In this document: one piece after another, positions 19,521 through 29,521 of the stretch
How positions within the stretch are numbered: position 1 is the first letter of the stretch
How the letters are laid out: every line of letters begins with the position of its first letter
Source of the DNA: Gemmatimonadota bacterium
GTDB lineage: Bacteria > Gemmatimonadota > Gemmatimonadetes > Gemmatimonadales > GWC2-71-9
Direction: 5' to 3'
Length of the DNA stretch: 64,000 bases
Assembly: GCA_003222035.1 (NCBI GenBank)
Contig: QHUS01000071.1
Location: 1 to 64,000 of the forward strand
The notes under the pieces: model-generated
Told to the model about the DNA's origin: nothing
The model's database searches: none
The model's input: only the letters and a program-made list of their open reading frames with translations
Program-made: the position numbers and the translations under genes

Positions 19521-19590
19521 CTAGGAACGGGGTACTGGGTGCTAGGTCTAGACGACCAACGCCCAGTACCTAATACCCAGTATCTATATT
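19521..19590. repeat. Inverted heptad-word element between divergent rho and lepA
   Basis: CTAGGAA CGGGGTA CTGGGTG CTAGGTC ... CCAGTAC CTAATAC CCAGTAT CTATATT; contains GGTACTGGGTGCTAGGT (19531-19547). Confidence 0.75.
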
Positions 19591-19599
19591 TCTCCCCCG

Positions 19600-21405
19600 A
19601 TGCGCCAAGACCACATCCGCAACTTCTGCATCGTGGCCCACATCGACCACGGGAAATCTACGCTGGCCGACCGGCTCATCGAGCTCACCGGGACGCTCGA
19701 CAAGCGCCTGATGCGGGAACAGGTGCTCGACACCATGGATCTGGAGCGCGAACGGGGCATCACGATCAAGCTTAACGCGGTGCGCATGAACTACCACGCC
19801 CGCGACGGACAGGGAGGCGTGTACGAGCTCAACCTGATCGACACGCCCGGGCACGTGGACTTTACCTATGAGGTTTCGCGCTCGTTGCAGGCGTGCGAGG
19901 GGGCAATCCTGGTGGTGGACGCCTCCCAAGGAGTTCAGGCGCAGACCCTGTCCAACCTGTTTCTGGCTCTCGACGCTGGCCTCGAGATCATCCCGGTACT
20001 CAACAAGATCGACCTGCCCGGCGCCGAGCCGGACCGCCGCGCGCAGGAGCTGCACGAGCTCATCGGGGCGAAGCCCGAGGAGATCCTGCGCATCTCCGCC
20101 AAGGAGGGCACCGGCGTCCCCGAACTGCTGGAAGCCGTCGTGCGGCGGGTGCCTCCGCCGCGGGGCGATCACGAAGCCCCGCTCCGCGCGCTGATCTTCG
20201 ATTCGTATTACGACCGCTACCGCGGCGCGATCCCCAGCATCCGCGTGGTGGACGGCGTGCTCAGGCCCGGCATGAAGATCTCGTTCGGGGCCCACAAGGA
20301 CGACGTGTACGAGGTGGACGAAGTCGGCTACCTCCAGCTCGGGCACAAGCCGATCGAGGAGCTCGAGGCCGGGGAAGTCGGGTACTTCGTCGCCAACATC
20401 CGGGGCGTGCGCGAGACGCGCGCGGGGGACACAGTGCTCGACGCGGCGTATCGCGACCTCGCGCTGCTGCCGGGCTACCGCGACGTCAAGTCGATGGTGT
20501 TCGCCGGCCTGTACCCGACGAATGCCGAGCAGTTCGAGGAGCTGCGCGATGCGCTCGGGAAGCTGCAGCTCAACGATGCGTCGCTGCATTACGAGCCGGA
20601 GTCGTCGGTGGCGCTCGGGTTCGGCTTTCGCTGCGGGTTCCTCGGCCTGCTCCATATGGAAATCGTGCGCGAGCGGCTCGAGCGAGAATTCAACCTCGAT
20701 TTGATCAGCACCGTGCCGAACGTGGAGTATCACGTCCACCGCACGAACGGCGCCGTCGACCTGGTCGAGAATCCCAGCCTGATGCCACACGGCTCGGAGG
20801 TCGATCACATCGAAGAGCCATACGTCAAGGCCCGCATCGTCGCCCCGGCGGAGTACATCGGGGCCATCATGAAGCTGGGCCAGGAGCGACGGGGCGTGTA
20901 CCGGGGGATGTACTACGTCGACCCCACGCGGGTCGAGTTCAGCTGGGAGTTCCCGCTCGCAGAGATCATTCTCGACTTCTACGACAAGCTGAAGACGATC
21001 TCGCGCGGTTACGCGTCGCTCGACTACGAGTTCCTCGAATACCGGCCGGGCGACCTCGTGAGGCTCGACATGCTGCTGAACGGCGAGGCCGTGGACGCCT
21101 TTTCCGTCATCATCCATCGCGACAAGGCGTACGAATGGGGCAAGAAGATCGCCGAGAAGCTCAAGGAGCTGATCCCGCGCCAGCTGTTCGAGGTCGTGAT
21201 CCAGGCCGCCATCGGCACCAAGGTGATCGCCCGCGAGACGGTGCGACCGCTGCGCAAGAATGTGACCGCCAAATGCTACGGCGGGGACGTGACCCGCAAG
21301 CGCAAGCTGCTGGAGAAGCAAAAGGAAGGGAAAAAGCGGATGAAACAGGTCGGCACGGTGGAGATCCCGCAGGAAGCCTTTCTCGCGGTCCTCCAGGTTG
21401 ACTAG
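19600..21405 (+). CDS. lepA: Elongation factor 4 (LepA)
   Basis: [84 protein letters not shown]. Confidence 0.98.
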   Translation: MRQDHIRNFCIVAHIDHGKSTLADRLIELTGTLDKRLMREQVLDTMDLERERGITIKLNAVRMNYHARDGQGGVYELNLIDTPGHVDFTYEVSRSLQACEGAILVVDASQGVQAQTLSNLFLALDAGLEIIPVLNKIDLPGAEPDRRAQELHELIGAKPEEILRISAKEGTGVPELLEAVVRRVPPPRGDHEAPLRALIFDSYYDRYRGAIPSIRVVDGVLRPGMKISFGAHKDDVYEVDEVGYLQLGHKPIEELEAGEVGYFVANIRGVRETRAGDTVLDAAYRDLALLPGYRDVKSMVFAGLYPTNAEQFEELRDALGKLQLNDASLHYEPESSVALGFGFRCGFLGLLHMEIVRERLEREFNLDLISTVPNVEYHVHRTNGAVDLVENPSLMPHGSEVDHIEEPYVKARIVAPAEYIGAIMKLGQERRGVYRGMYYVDPTRVEFSWEFPLAEIILDFYDKLKTISRGYASLDYEFLEYRPGDLVRLDMLLNGEAVDAFSVIIHRDKAYEWGKKIAEKLKELIPRQLFEVVIQAAIGTKVIARETVRPLRKNVTAKCYGGDVTRKRKLLEKQKEGKKRMKQVGTVEIPQEAFLAVLQVD

Positions 21406-22321
21406 CCTCGTCATCCAGACGGCATTTCTGGGCGACGTGGTGCTCACGACGCCGCTGCTCGAAGCCCTGGCCGCCCGCCACGGGCCGGTGGACGTGGTGA
21501 CCACTCCGGCGGCGGCGGCCCTCCTCGAGACCCATCCCGCCGTCCGGCGAGTGATCCCGTACGACAAGAAGGGGCGTGACGCCGGGCCGGGTGGGCTCGT
21601 GCGCCTGGCGCGGCGGCTGCGAGCCGAACGCTACGCGGTGGCGTATCTTCCGCATCGCTCCCTGCGGACGGCGCTGGCGGCGTGGCTCGCCCGCATCCCG
21701 CAGCGGGTCGGCTTCGCCGACGGCTGGCGTTGGCTGTACACTGAAGTTCGGTGGCGACCACGCGACGGCCACGAGGTCGACCGCGTGCTGGCGCTCGCCG
21801 ACTTCCCCCCGACGAACGGGGCGGTAACGCAGCGCTGGGGCACCAAGCGCTGGCCCTACTACGAGAAGCTCGTTGGGCGCCTGGTGGACCGCGTCCGCGT
21901 GGTGTTGGTCGGCGGGCCGGAGGACGCGGACCTGGCGGAGAAGATCGTTCGGGCGGTGGAGGGCGATGGAGGGCGACGCAGGGCGGTGAATGCGTGCGGC
22001 CGGCTGACCCTGCGCCAGTCCGCCGAAGCGATTCGGCGCGCGGCCCTGCTCGTGACCAATGACAGCGCGCCACTCCACCTGGCCCAAGCCGTCGGCACGC
22101 CGACGGTAGCGATCTTCGGACCCACAGTGCCGGCGTTCGGGTTCGGCCCGCGCGGACCGCGGGACCGCGTCGTCGAGCTCAACGGTCTCATGTGCCGTCC
22201 CTGCTCCGCGCACGGTCCCCACGTCTGTCCCTTGGGGCATCACCGCTGCATGCAGTCGCTCGGCGTGGAAGACGTCCTTCAGGCAATCGAGGAGACCGGT
22301 GCGCTACGTCGTAGGGATTGA
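21398..22321 (+). CDS. Glycosyltransferase family 9 (heptosyltransferase-like)
   Basis: [67 protein letters not shown] start overlapping the lepA stop. Confidence 0.88.
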   Translation: MTSLVIQTAFLGDVVLTTPLLEALAARHGPVDVVTTPAAAALLETHPAVRRVIPYDKKGRDAGPGGLVRLARRLRAERYAVAYLPHRSLRTALAAWLARIPQRVGFADGWRWLYTEVRWRPRDGHEVDRVLALADFPPTNGAVTQRWGTKRWPYYEKLVGRLVDRVRVVLVGGPEDADLAEKIVRAVEGDGGRRRAVNACGRLTLRQSAEAIRRAALLVTNDSAPLHLAQAVGTPTVAIFGPTVPAFGFGPRGPRDRVVELNGLMCRPCSAHGPHVCPLGHHRCMQSLGVEDVLQAIEETGALRRRD

Positions 22322-23264
22322 TCTCGGCGGGACCAACATTGTCGCGGGAACCGTGGCCGAAGACGGCTCCGAGGTCGTGGGACTCGTGTCTGAGCCGACC
22401 ATTCCCGAGCTTGGCGCGGACGCCGTGCTCTCGCGCATCGTGAAGTTGGCGCGCGCCTCGATGGCACAGGCCAAGGACAAGGAGATCGCCGGCGTGGGCA
22501 TCGGATCCCCCGGGCCGCTGAACACGAAGACGGGCGTGGTGCTGCTGACCCCGAATCTCGGGTGGACGAACTTCCCGCTGCGTGATCGGCTGGTGGACGC
22601 GCTCGGCCTCCCCGCGACGCTCGACAACGACGCCAACTGCGCGATCTTCGGCGAGTGGTGGCGGGGCGCGGCGCAAGGCGCCACTCACGTGGTGGGGCTC
22701 ACGATCGGCACCGGGGTCGGCGGCGGCATCGTGTTGGGCGGAGAGATCTACGGCGGCGTGTCCGACATCGCGGGCGAGATCGGGCACATGTCGATCGACT
22801 CCACGGGGCGGCGCTGCAAGTGCGGGAATTACGGCTGCCTCGAGGCCTACGCCTCGGGCCCGGCGATCGCCGCCCGCGCGGTGGAAGGAATCGAGGCCGG
22901 CGCGGACACGGCCTTGCCGGGCTACGTGAACGGCGATCTGTCCAAGATCACAGCGCAGATCGTATACGAAGCCGCCCACGACGGCGACCCATACGCCCTC
23001 GACGTCGTGCACGACACGGCGAAGTTCCTCGGGACTGGCGTTGCGAATATCGTCAATATCTTCAACCCCGAGGTCGTGGTCATCTGCGGCGGGGTCACCC
23101 TCGCGGGTGAGAAACTGTTCGCGCCGCTCCGCAGCGAGGTGAAGCGGCGTGCGTTTAAGCCCGCCGTCGAGGTCTGCCGGATCGTCCCGGGGAACCTGAC
23201 CGGCACGGCCGGCGTCTACGGGGCGGCCGCCGTGTTCATCAAGCGCACCTGGGGACGCCTGTGA
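22299..23264 (+). CDS. ROK family sugar kinase (glucokinase-like)
   Basis: [62 protein letters not shown]. Confidence 0.93.
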   Translation: MRYVVGIDLGGTNIVAGTVAEDGSEVVGLVSEPTIPELGADAVLSRIVKLARASMAQAKDKEIAGVGIGSPGPLNTKTGVVLLTPNLGWTNFPLRDRLVDALGLPATLDNDANCAIFGEWWRGAAQGATHVVGLTIGTGVGGGIVLGGEIYGGVSDIAGEIGHMSIDSTGRRCKCGNYGCLEAYASGPAIAARAVEGIEAGADTALPGYVNGDLSKITAQIVYEAAHDGDPYALDVVHDTAKFLGTGVANIVNIFNPEVVVICGGVTLAGEKLFAPLRSEVKRRAFKPAVEVCRIVPGNLTGTAGVYGAAAVFIKRTWGRL

Positions 23265-24172
23265 AGCGGCTGGGTGTCGTCGGGTCGATGGTGTGGGACA
23301 CCATCTACGGGCGCGATCCCGCTCAGCCCGCGGTCGAGGAATGGGGCGGGATCTCGTACTCGCTCGCCGCGCTCGACGCCACCCTGGGCGACGAGTGGCA
23401 GATCGTTCCCCTCATCAAGGTCGGCCACGACCTCGCCCCGCGGGCCAACGCGTTCCTGAAGACCCTCCGGCACCTGGCGCCCGAGACCCGCTTCATCGAA
23501 GTGCCCGTTCCCAACAACCGGGTGACGCTGCGCTACTACCAGGTCGCGCGCCGCTGCGAGCAGATGTCGGGTGGCGTGCCGCCGTGGACGTGGGCGGAGC
23601 TCGGCCCGCACCTGACGGACCTCGACGCCCTGTACATCAACTTCATCTCGGGATACGAGATGAATCTGGAGACGGCGCAGCTGCTGCGCCGCGGCTTCCC
23701 GCGGTTCGTGTACGCGGACCTTCACAGCCTGTTTATGGGTAAGGAGCCCGACGGCACGCGCGTCCCCCGACCGCTCCCGGATGCTCCCGCCTGGTTCGGC
23801 TGCTTCGACACGGTGCAGCTGAACGAAGATGAGATGCAGCAGCTGGGCCCGGATCCCCTGGCGATCGCCGCGGGTGCGTTGGCCCGGGGGTGCCGCGCCC
23901 TGCTCGTGACCCTGGGCGCGCGGGGCGCGGCGTACTTCACCGGAAGCCCGATCCGCACCGCGCGGATCGCCCCCGACGAGCCCGCGGGCCCGGACGGCGA
24001 CCCGACCGGCTGCGGCGACGTGCTCGGCGCGAGTGTCGCCGCATCGCTCCTCGCCGGCACGACCCTCGAAGCCGCGCTCCAGGTGGGCACCCGCATGGGC
24101 GCGCGCAACGTGACCCACCGCGGGGCCACCGGGCTGCGGGACCATCTGCTGGGCAAGCTTTCAGCGGTATGA
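23261..24172 (+). CDS. PfkB-like carbohydrate kinase
   Basis: LLVTLGARGAAYFTG, DPTGCGDVLGASVAASLLAG PfkB signature; GTG start overlapping the upstream stop. Confidence 0.85.
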   Translation: MKRLGVVGSMVWDTIYGRDPAQPAVEEWGGISYSLAALDATLGDEWQIVPLIKVGHDLAPRANAFLKTLRHLAPETRFIEVPVPNNRVTLRYYQVARRCEQMSGGVPPWTWAELGPHLTDLDALYINFISGYEMNLETAQLLRRGFPRFVYADLHSLFMGKEPDGTRVPRPLPDAPAWFGCFDTVQLNEDEMQQLGPDPLAIAAGALARGCRALLVTLGARGAAYFTGSPIRTARIAPDEPAGPDGDPTGCGDVLGASVAASLLAGTTLEAALQVGTRMGARNVTHRGATGLRDHLLGKLSAV

Positions 24173-25095
24173 CCCGGCTGATCGAGGTCCCCACGCAGTT
24201 CGACGACCGATCGTTCGACCAGTTCGCGAGCGCGTTCGCAGCGGCGACCGCAGACGGCGAGCGGCTGCTGTTCGACGCCCACGCGGCCGAATGGGCGTCG
24301 CCGTACGGCCTGGTCGGCCTGCTGGCCGCTGGACAAGCGGCGCGGAGCTCAGGGGGAGGGGGAGGGGGCGGGGGCACGGAGCGACCGCTGCTGACGGCGC
24401 CGACGCACGCCGACGTCCTCACGTACTGGACGCGCGCCGGCTTTTTCCGCGAAGCGGCCGATCTGTTCGAGATCCACGGCAAGGTGCCGCGCGTCAAGGC
24501 CGCGGACGAGAGCGACGTGTTGCTCCCCGTGACGCCGGTGCGCGCAGCCGAGGACGTTCATGCCGTGGTGTCGAAGATTCAGGAGCGCGCGGCTGCCATC
24601 CTGGCGTCCGAGTTGGGACTCGACCCAAAGGCGACGATGGGCTTCGCTATGGCGCTTTCGGAGGCGTGTCAGAATATTGTAGAACACGCGGGCACGGGCG
24701 GCTGGGTCGCGGTGCAAGCCTACGACTGGCGGCGAAAGCTCGCGAAACGCGTGGTCGTGATCGCAGTGGCGGATGCGGGTGTGGGGTTCCGCCACTCACT
24801 CGAGCCAACCCAGAGCAAGCGCTTCGGCGCTCGCTGGGGAGACGCCGCGGCGCTCGAGGCTGCGCTCATCCAGGGCGTGAGCCGATTCCGCGATCCGGGC
24901 CGGGGGCAAGGGCTGGCAGGAATCCGGCGATACCTCGCCCGCTGGGACGGGAAGATCGCGATCCGCAGCGGCACCGCGCGGATCGCGATCGTCCCCAAGT
25001 GGGACGACGACGTCCCCTTGAAAGACGGTCTCCCGGCGTTCCCGGGTGCCCAGGTGCTCATCATCATTCCCGAGCAGGGGTCCACGAAGCGGTGA
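24169..25095 (+). CDS. ATP-binding protein (HATPase, RsbW-like) with N-terminal STAS-like segment
   Basis: MGFAMALSEACQNIVEHAG N-box, ADAGVGFRHSL, GRGQGLAGIRRYL G-box; Gly8 linker. Confidence 0.8.
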   Translation: MTRLIEVPTQFDDRSFDQFASAFAAATADGERLLFDAHAAEWASPYGLVGLLAAGQAARSSGGGGGGGGTERPLLTAPTHADVLTYWTRAGFFREAADLFEIHGKVPRVKAADESDVLLPVTPVRAAEDVHAVVSKIQERAAAILASELGLDPKATMGFAMALSEACQNIVEHAGTGGWVAVQAYDWRRKLAKRVVVIAVADAGVGFRHSLEPTQSKRFGARWGDAAALEAALIQGVSRFRDPGRGQGLAGIRRYLARWDGKIAIRSGTARIAIVPKWDDDVPLKDGLPAFPGAQVLIIIPEQGSTKR

Positions 25096-25535
25096 TACAG
25101 CACATCGACGTGCACGCGGTGCTTCAGGAATCCGTGTCGGGCATTTACACCGATTTGGTCACGCGGCCGACCGGGCGGGTCGTGCGCGAGCGTATCGAGC
25201 ACGCGATGGCGACCGCCCATGGCGCCGTCGCCCTCGCGCGCATCGATTTCACTCGCGTGGGCTGCATCGACTACTCGTGCGCGGACGAAATCGTGGCGAA
25301 GCTGTTGCGTGGCCGGCCCGCTGTCCTCGTGCTCACGGGGATCTCGGACGGGCACCGCGAGGCGATCGAGCCGGTGCTCGCGGGTCATCGGATGGCAGCG
25401 GTGATCGAGCGGAGCGACGGCACGCTCGAGGCGGTGGGGGCGCCCGACGCCGCGGTGGCGCTGCTCGAGGAGCTCGTGGCGCGGCGACTGGCCGTGCGGA
25501 CCCCCGGAGGGACGCTCGCGCTCACGCTCGCGTGA
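25092..25535 (+). CDS. STAS-like (DUF4325-like) regulatory protein
   Basis: ARIDFTRVGCIDYSCADEIVAKLL; overlaps the upstream HATPase gene. Confidence 0.55.
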   Translation: MIQHIDVHAVLQESVSGIYTDLVTRPTGRVVRERIEHAMATAHGAVALARIDFTRVGCIDYSCADEIVAKLLRGRPAVLVLTGISDGHREAIEPVLAGHRMAAVIERSDGTLEAVGAPDAAVALLEELVARRLAVRTPGGTLALTLA

Positions 25536-26686
25536 AGCGTCGCCTCGGTTTCTCGACCCGCGCCGTTCACGGTGACCCGGAGACCCGCCCGGATTGGGTG
25601 CCGGTGGCCGCGCCGCTGTACCAGAGCGCCACCTTCACCAACCCGGTCGGCTCCACCCAGGAAGTCCTCTACACCCGCTACGGCAACAACCCGAACCACG
25701 TGGCCATCGCGAAGCGCCTGGCGCTGCTCGAGGGCGCCGAAGCGGCGCTGTTCGTGGGCAGCGGCATGGGCGCGATCGCCCTCGCGCACCTCGCAGTGCT
25801 GCGGCCGGGCGATCATCTGCTCTCCAGCGAATGGATCTACGGCGGCGTGCACCGCCTGTTCGCCCAGGAGTTCGGCCGCTTCGGCATCGATGTGTCGTTC
25901 GTGAACCCGCTCGAGCAACGCACCTGGAAGCGCGGGCTCAAGAAGAATACGCGCGCGATCTTCCTCGAGACCCCCACCAATCCGCTGCTTCGGGTGATCG
26001 ACCTGGAGCCGGTGGCGACGTTGTGCAAGACCGAAGGGCTCGCGCTGCTGGTCGACTCGACCTTCGCCACCCCGCTCAATTTCCGACCCCTCGAGCACGG
26101 CGCGGACGTCGTGATCCACAGCGCCACGAAGTACTTGAACGGGCACTCCGACGTGCTTGCGGGTGCGGTGGTGGGGAGCGAGTCCGTGATCGAGGAAGTG
26201 CGCAAGCTGCTGCATGTGTGGGGCCAGGCGCTCGACCCGATGGCGGCCTGGCTGATCGATCGGGGCATGAAGACGCTCGTGGTGCGCGTGGCGCGCCAGA
26301 ATCAGACGGCGCTGGCAGTGGCCGAGTGGTGCGCCCAGCAGATCCAGTTCGCGTCCGTGCACTACCCCGGGCTCCCGTCCCATCCGGACATGGACGTCGC
26401 GAAGCGGATCCTCGACGGGTTCGGGGGTATGCTGGGGATCGTGCTCAAGGGCGGGGCGCGGGCGGCGGAGCGGTTCCTCCGGGCGCTCACCATCGCGATC
26501 CACGCACCCAGCCTGGGCGGTGTGGAAACGCTGGTCTCCGAGCCACGACTCACCTCGCACGCGATGCTCACGCCCGAGGCCCGCGCGCGGGCTGGCATTC
26601 CCGATGGCTTCCTGAGATTTTCCATCGGACTGGAGGATGCCGACGACATCATCGCGGACTTCGCGCAAGCCCTGGCGCAGCTGTAA
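25532..26686 (+). CDS. PLP-dependent trans-sulfuration enzyme (cystathionine gamma-synthase/lyase-like)
   Basis: STRAVHGD, TRYGNNPNH, FVGSGMGAI, HSATKYLNGHSDVLAG (PLP Lys), GGVETLVSEP. Confidence 0.92.
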   Translation: MKRRLGFSTRAVHGDPETRPDWVPVAAPLYQSATFTNPVGSTQEVLYTRYGNNPNHVAIAKRLALLEGAEAALFVGSGMGAIALAHLAVLRPGDHLLSSEWIYGGVHRLFAQEFGRFGIDVSFVNPLEQRTWKRGLKKNTRAIFLETPTNPLLRVIDLEPVATLCKTEGLALLVDSTFATPLNFRPLEHGADVVIHSATKYLNGHSDVLAGAVVGSESVIEEVRKLLHVWGQALDPMAAWLIDRGMKTLVVRVARQNQTALAVAEWCAQQIQFASVHYPGLPSHPDMDVAKRILDGFGGMLGIVLKGGARAAERFLRALTIAIHAPSLGGVETLVSEPRLTSHAMLTPEARARAGIPDGFLRFSIGLEDADDIIADFAQALAQL

Positions 26687-27382
26687 GTGATCAAGTTCAC
26701 GAATGTCTTCAAGGCCTTCCCCAAGGGGGGGCTCGCCCTGAAGGACGTGTCGTTCCACATCGCGAAGGGCGAGTTCGTCTTTCTCACCGGCCATTCCGGC
26801 GCCGGCAAATCCACCGTGCTCAAGCTGGTGTACGCGGACGAGCCCGTGACAAGCGGCGAAGTGCGGGTGTCCGGCTTCAACGCGGCCGACCTGCGCCCGC
26901 GTGACGTCCCCATGCTGCGGCGGCGGCTCGGCATCGTGTTCCAGGACTTTCGCCTGCTGGAAGACCGCACGGCCGAAGAGAACGTCGCGTTCGCACTCGA
27001 GGTGACGGGGGCGCGCCGCTCGTCGATCGCGGCGCGAGTGATGCGGGTGCTCACGCAGGTCGGCCTCGCGGCCAAGGCGCAGGCTTACCCGCGCGAGCTA
27101 TCGGGGGGAGAGCAGCAACGCGTTGCCATCGCGCGGGCGCTGGTGAACGAGCCGAGCGTGCTGCTGGCCGACGAGCCCACCGGGAACCTCGACGAGCGCG
27201 CCACGCGCGGCGTGTTCCAGCTGCTTCGGGACATCAACGCCAGCGGGACGGCGGTCGTGATGGCGACGCACGACCTCGACCTGGTGCGCCAGGCGCCGTA
27301 CCGCGTGATCGAGCTGCAGGAGGGCGCGCTGGTGTACGACTCGGCGGTAGACGAGTCCCGCGACCAGGCCGCGACGCCGTGA
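26687..27382 (+). CDS. ftsE: Cell division ATP-binding protein FtsE
   Basis: FLTGHSGAGKSTVLKLVY, LGIVFQDFRLL, ELSGGEQQRVAIARALVNEPSVLLADEPTGNLD; followed by ftsX. Confidence 0.95.
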   Translation: MIKFTNVFKAFPKGGLALKDVSFHIAKGEFVFLTGHSGAGKSTVLKLVYADEPVTSGEVRVSGFNAADLRPRDVPMLRRRLGIVFQDFRLLEDRTAEENVAFALEVTGARRSSIAARVMRVLTQVGLAAKAQAYPRELSGGEQQRVAIARALVNEPSVLLADEPTGNLDERATRGVFQLLRDINASGTAVVMATHDLDLVRQAPYRVIELQEGALVYDSAVDESRDQAATP

Positions 27383-28236
27383 ACCTGACGATCCGCGAAG
27401 CTCTGCTCGCGTTCCGGCGCGCACCTTTGCTCTCCGCACTCTCGGTGACGACCATCGCGTTTTCCCTGTTCGTCGTGGGGCTCTTCGGGCTCGTGGCCGT
27501 GAACCTGCAGGACGCGCTGCGCGGCGTGGCGGAGCGGGTGGAGATCGTCGCCTACCTGTTGCCCGGCACGCCCATCGAGCCGATCACGCTCGCCACCAAG
27601 GACATCGAGGCGTTCCCGGAGGTCCAGTCGGCGACCTACGTGAGCGAAGACTCGGCGCTGGCGCGGGCGCGCGCCGAGCTCGTCGAGTTCCGCGACGTGC
27701 TCCAGGAGCTGGAGCGCAATCCGCTGCCGGCGTCCATCGAGGTGAAGCTCCGGCCGCGGTTCCGCGACGCCGACCATGTGAACGACGTCGCCGAGCGCCT
27801 GCGGGGATTCGGCTTCGTGGACGACGTGCGGTTCGGGCGCGACTGGGTGGAGAAGCTCGACCGGTTGCGCCAGGTCGCCGCGGCCGTGGGCCTGGTCGTG
27901 GGCGCTGCCTTCGCCGTGGTCGCCATCATCATCATCGGCACGACCATCCGCATGGCCGTGCTGCAGCGCAGCCGCGAGATCGCCATCATGCGGCTGGTCG
28001 GCGCGACGAACGGCTTCATCCGCCGGCCGTTCCTGCTGCAGGGCGCGATCAAGGGCATGCTGGGCGGGCTCGTCGCGATCGGCCTGTCATACGGCGCGTA
28101 CACGCTGATCAACCGGTGGCTGATACAGGCTTCGTTCTTTTCGAACGAGCAGGCAGTCGCCATAGTGGGGTTCGGCACGCTGATCGGGCTATTTGGGAGT
28201 GCCGCGTCGGTTGGAAGGCACTTACGTCGAGTGTGA
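27379..28236 (+). CDS. ftsX: Cell division permease FtsX
   Basis: FtsX extracellular domain and TM region; IIIGTTIRMAVLQRSREIAIMRLVGATNGFIRRPFLLQG. Confidence 0.94.
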   Translation: MNLTIREALLAFRRAPLLSALSVTTIAFSLFVVGLFGLVAVNLQDALRGVAERVEIVAYLLPGTPIEPITLATKDIEAFPEVQSATYVSEDSALARARAELVEFRDVLQELERNPLPASIEVKLRPRFRDADHVNDVAERLRGFGFVDDVRFGRDWVEKLDRLRQVAAAVGLVVGAAFAVVAIIIIGTTIRMAVLQRSREIAIMRLVGATNGFIRRPFLLQGAIKGMLGGLVAIGLSYGAYTLINRWLIQASFFSNEQAVAIVGFGTLIGLFGSAASVGRHLRRV

Positions 28237-28361
28237 GACGTTGCCCGTGATGCGTCACGCCCCAACGTCGCGCAACGACGTCACGCAGACACGTCGAGCC
28301 ACCAACGTCTTCGCGCGACGTTTCAGCGAGACGTTTCTGTGCTACGTGATCTGTGCAACGC
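28224..28361. repeat. ACGT-centred degenerate tandem array, period 13-14 nt
   Basis: ACGT at 28224, 28238, 28265, 28278, 28291, 28305, 28318, 28331, 28344; degenerate GCGT at 28252 and ACGC at 28358 fall in register. Confidence 0.75.
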
Positions 28362-29518
28362 CTTTCGTTTTTGGTGTAACGCCCCTCGTCTCTCAGCGAC
28401 CTCAGCCATTTGATCAACAGCTGAGAGATAACCAACAGCGCTTGGAAAGCATCCGCCGCGAGCGATCCGATGTCGAAGAGGAGCTCGAGCGGCTGCGCAC
28501 GCAGGTCCACTCCCTCTCCGACGAGCTCGCGAACATCGAGCGACAAAAGGAGACGACCAACCGGATCGTCAACGAGCTGGACCGCCAGATCAACACGCTC
28601 TCCGATCAGATCGACCGGACCACGGTAGATCTGCTGCTCGCCCAGAATGCCCTCGCCGAGAAACGCGCCGTGCTGGAGCGGCGCCTCGTGGACATCTCGA
28701 AGCGCGGTCCGTTGTACGGGTATCAGGTGCTCCTCGCGGCCGAGAGCTTCGGTGACCTGCTATCGCGCTACAAGTACCTCTACCTCGTGAGCCGGCAGGA
28801 CCGCCTGCTGGCGAACGACATGTCGAAGCTGCAGCGCCGGATCGGTCGGGAGCGACAAACGCTGGTGGACGCCCGCGAGGTCCTGGCGCATCGCAAAAAC
28901 GAGCGCAGGGAAGAGCTGGATCGCTACGTCGCCCTCGAACGGGAGCGCCAATCGTCACTGCGCGAGACGCGACGCAGCGCCCGCGAGGCGATGCAACGCT
29001 TGTCGGAACTGGAGCACGACGAGAAGGGACTCAACGATCGCATCGCGACGCTGGAGCGCGCCCGCCGGGAAGCGCTCGCGCGCGGCGCCGCGACCGCCGC
29101 GGCCGCCATTACCACCGCCGACCTGGGTCAACTCGACTGGCCGGTCGACGGGCGGATTCTCTACCGCTTCGGCACCGCCACCGGCCCCAACAACACCCGC
29201 CTGCCCTGGCACGGGATCGGCATCGCCGCTCCTGCGGGCACGCCGGTGCGCGCCATCGCCGCCGGCCGCGTGAGCCTCGCCGGTCCCCTCGGCACCTATC
29301 TCACCTCGGTCCTCATCGACCACGGTGGCGGCTACTACAGCTTCTATGGGTATTTGAACGACGCCACGGTGGCCCAGGGGGAGCGAGTCCTCAAGGGCCA
29401 GATCCTGGGCCACGTGGGCGGCGCCTCGAGCGACCAGGGGCCGCATTTGCACTTCGAGATTCGCGGGCAAGGCGGGATCGCGCTGGATCCGGTGAACTGG
29501 TTGAAGAGCCGGAAATAA
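28250..29518 (+). CDS. envC: Murein hydrolase activator EnvC (coiled coil + LytM/M23)
   Basis: Coiled-coil N-terminus; LPWHGIGIAAPAGTPVRAIAAGRV...VLIDHGGGYYSFYGYL...HVGGASSDQGPHLHFEIR; follows ftsEX. Start uncertain (28250 or GTG 28346). Confidence 0.88.
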   Translation: MRHAPTSRNDVTQTRRATNVFARRFSETFLCYVICATPFVFGVTPLVSQRPQPFDQQLRDNQQRLESIRRERSDVEEELERLRTQVHSLSDELANIERQKETTNRIVNELDRQINTLSDQIDRTTVDLLLAQNALAEKRAVLERRLVDISKRGPLYGYQVLLAAESFGDLLSRYKYLYLVSRQDRLLANDMSKLQRRIGRERQTLVDAREVLAHRKNERREELDRYVALERERQSSLRETRRSAREAMQRLSELEHDEKGLNDRIATLERARREALARGAATAAAAITTADLGQLDWPVDGRILYRFGTATGPNNTRLPWHGIGIAAPAGTPVRAIAAGRVSLAGPLGTYLTSVLIDHGGGYYSFYGYLNDATVAQGERVLKGQILGHVGGASSDQGPHLHFEIRGQGGIALDPVNWLKSRK

Positions 29519-29521
29519 ACC

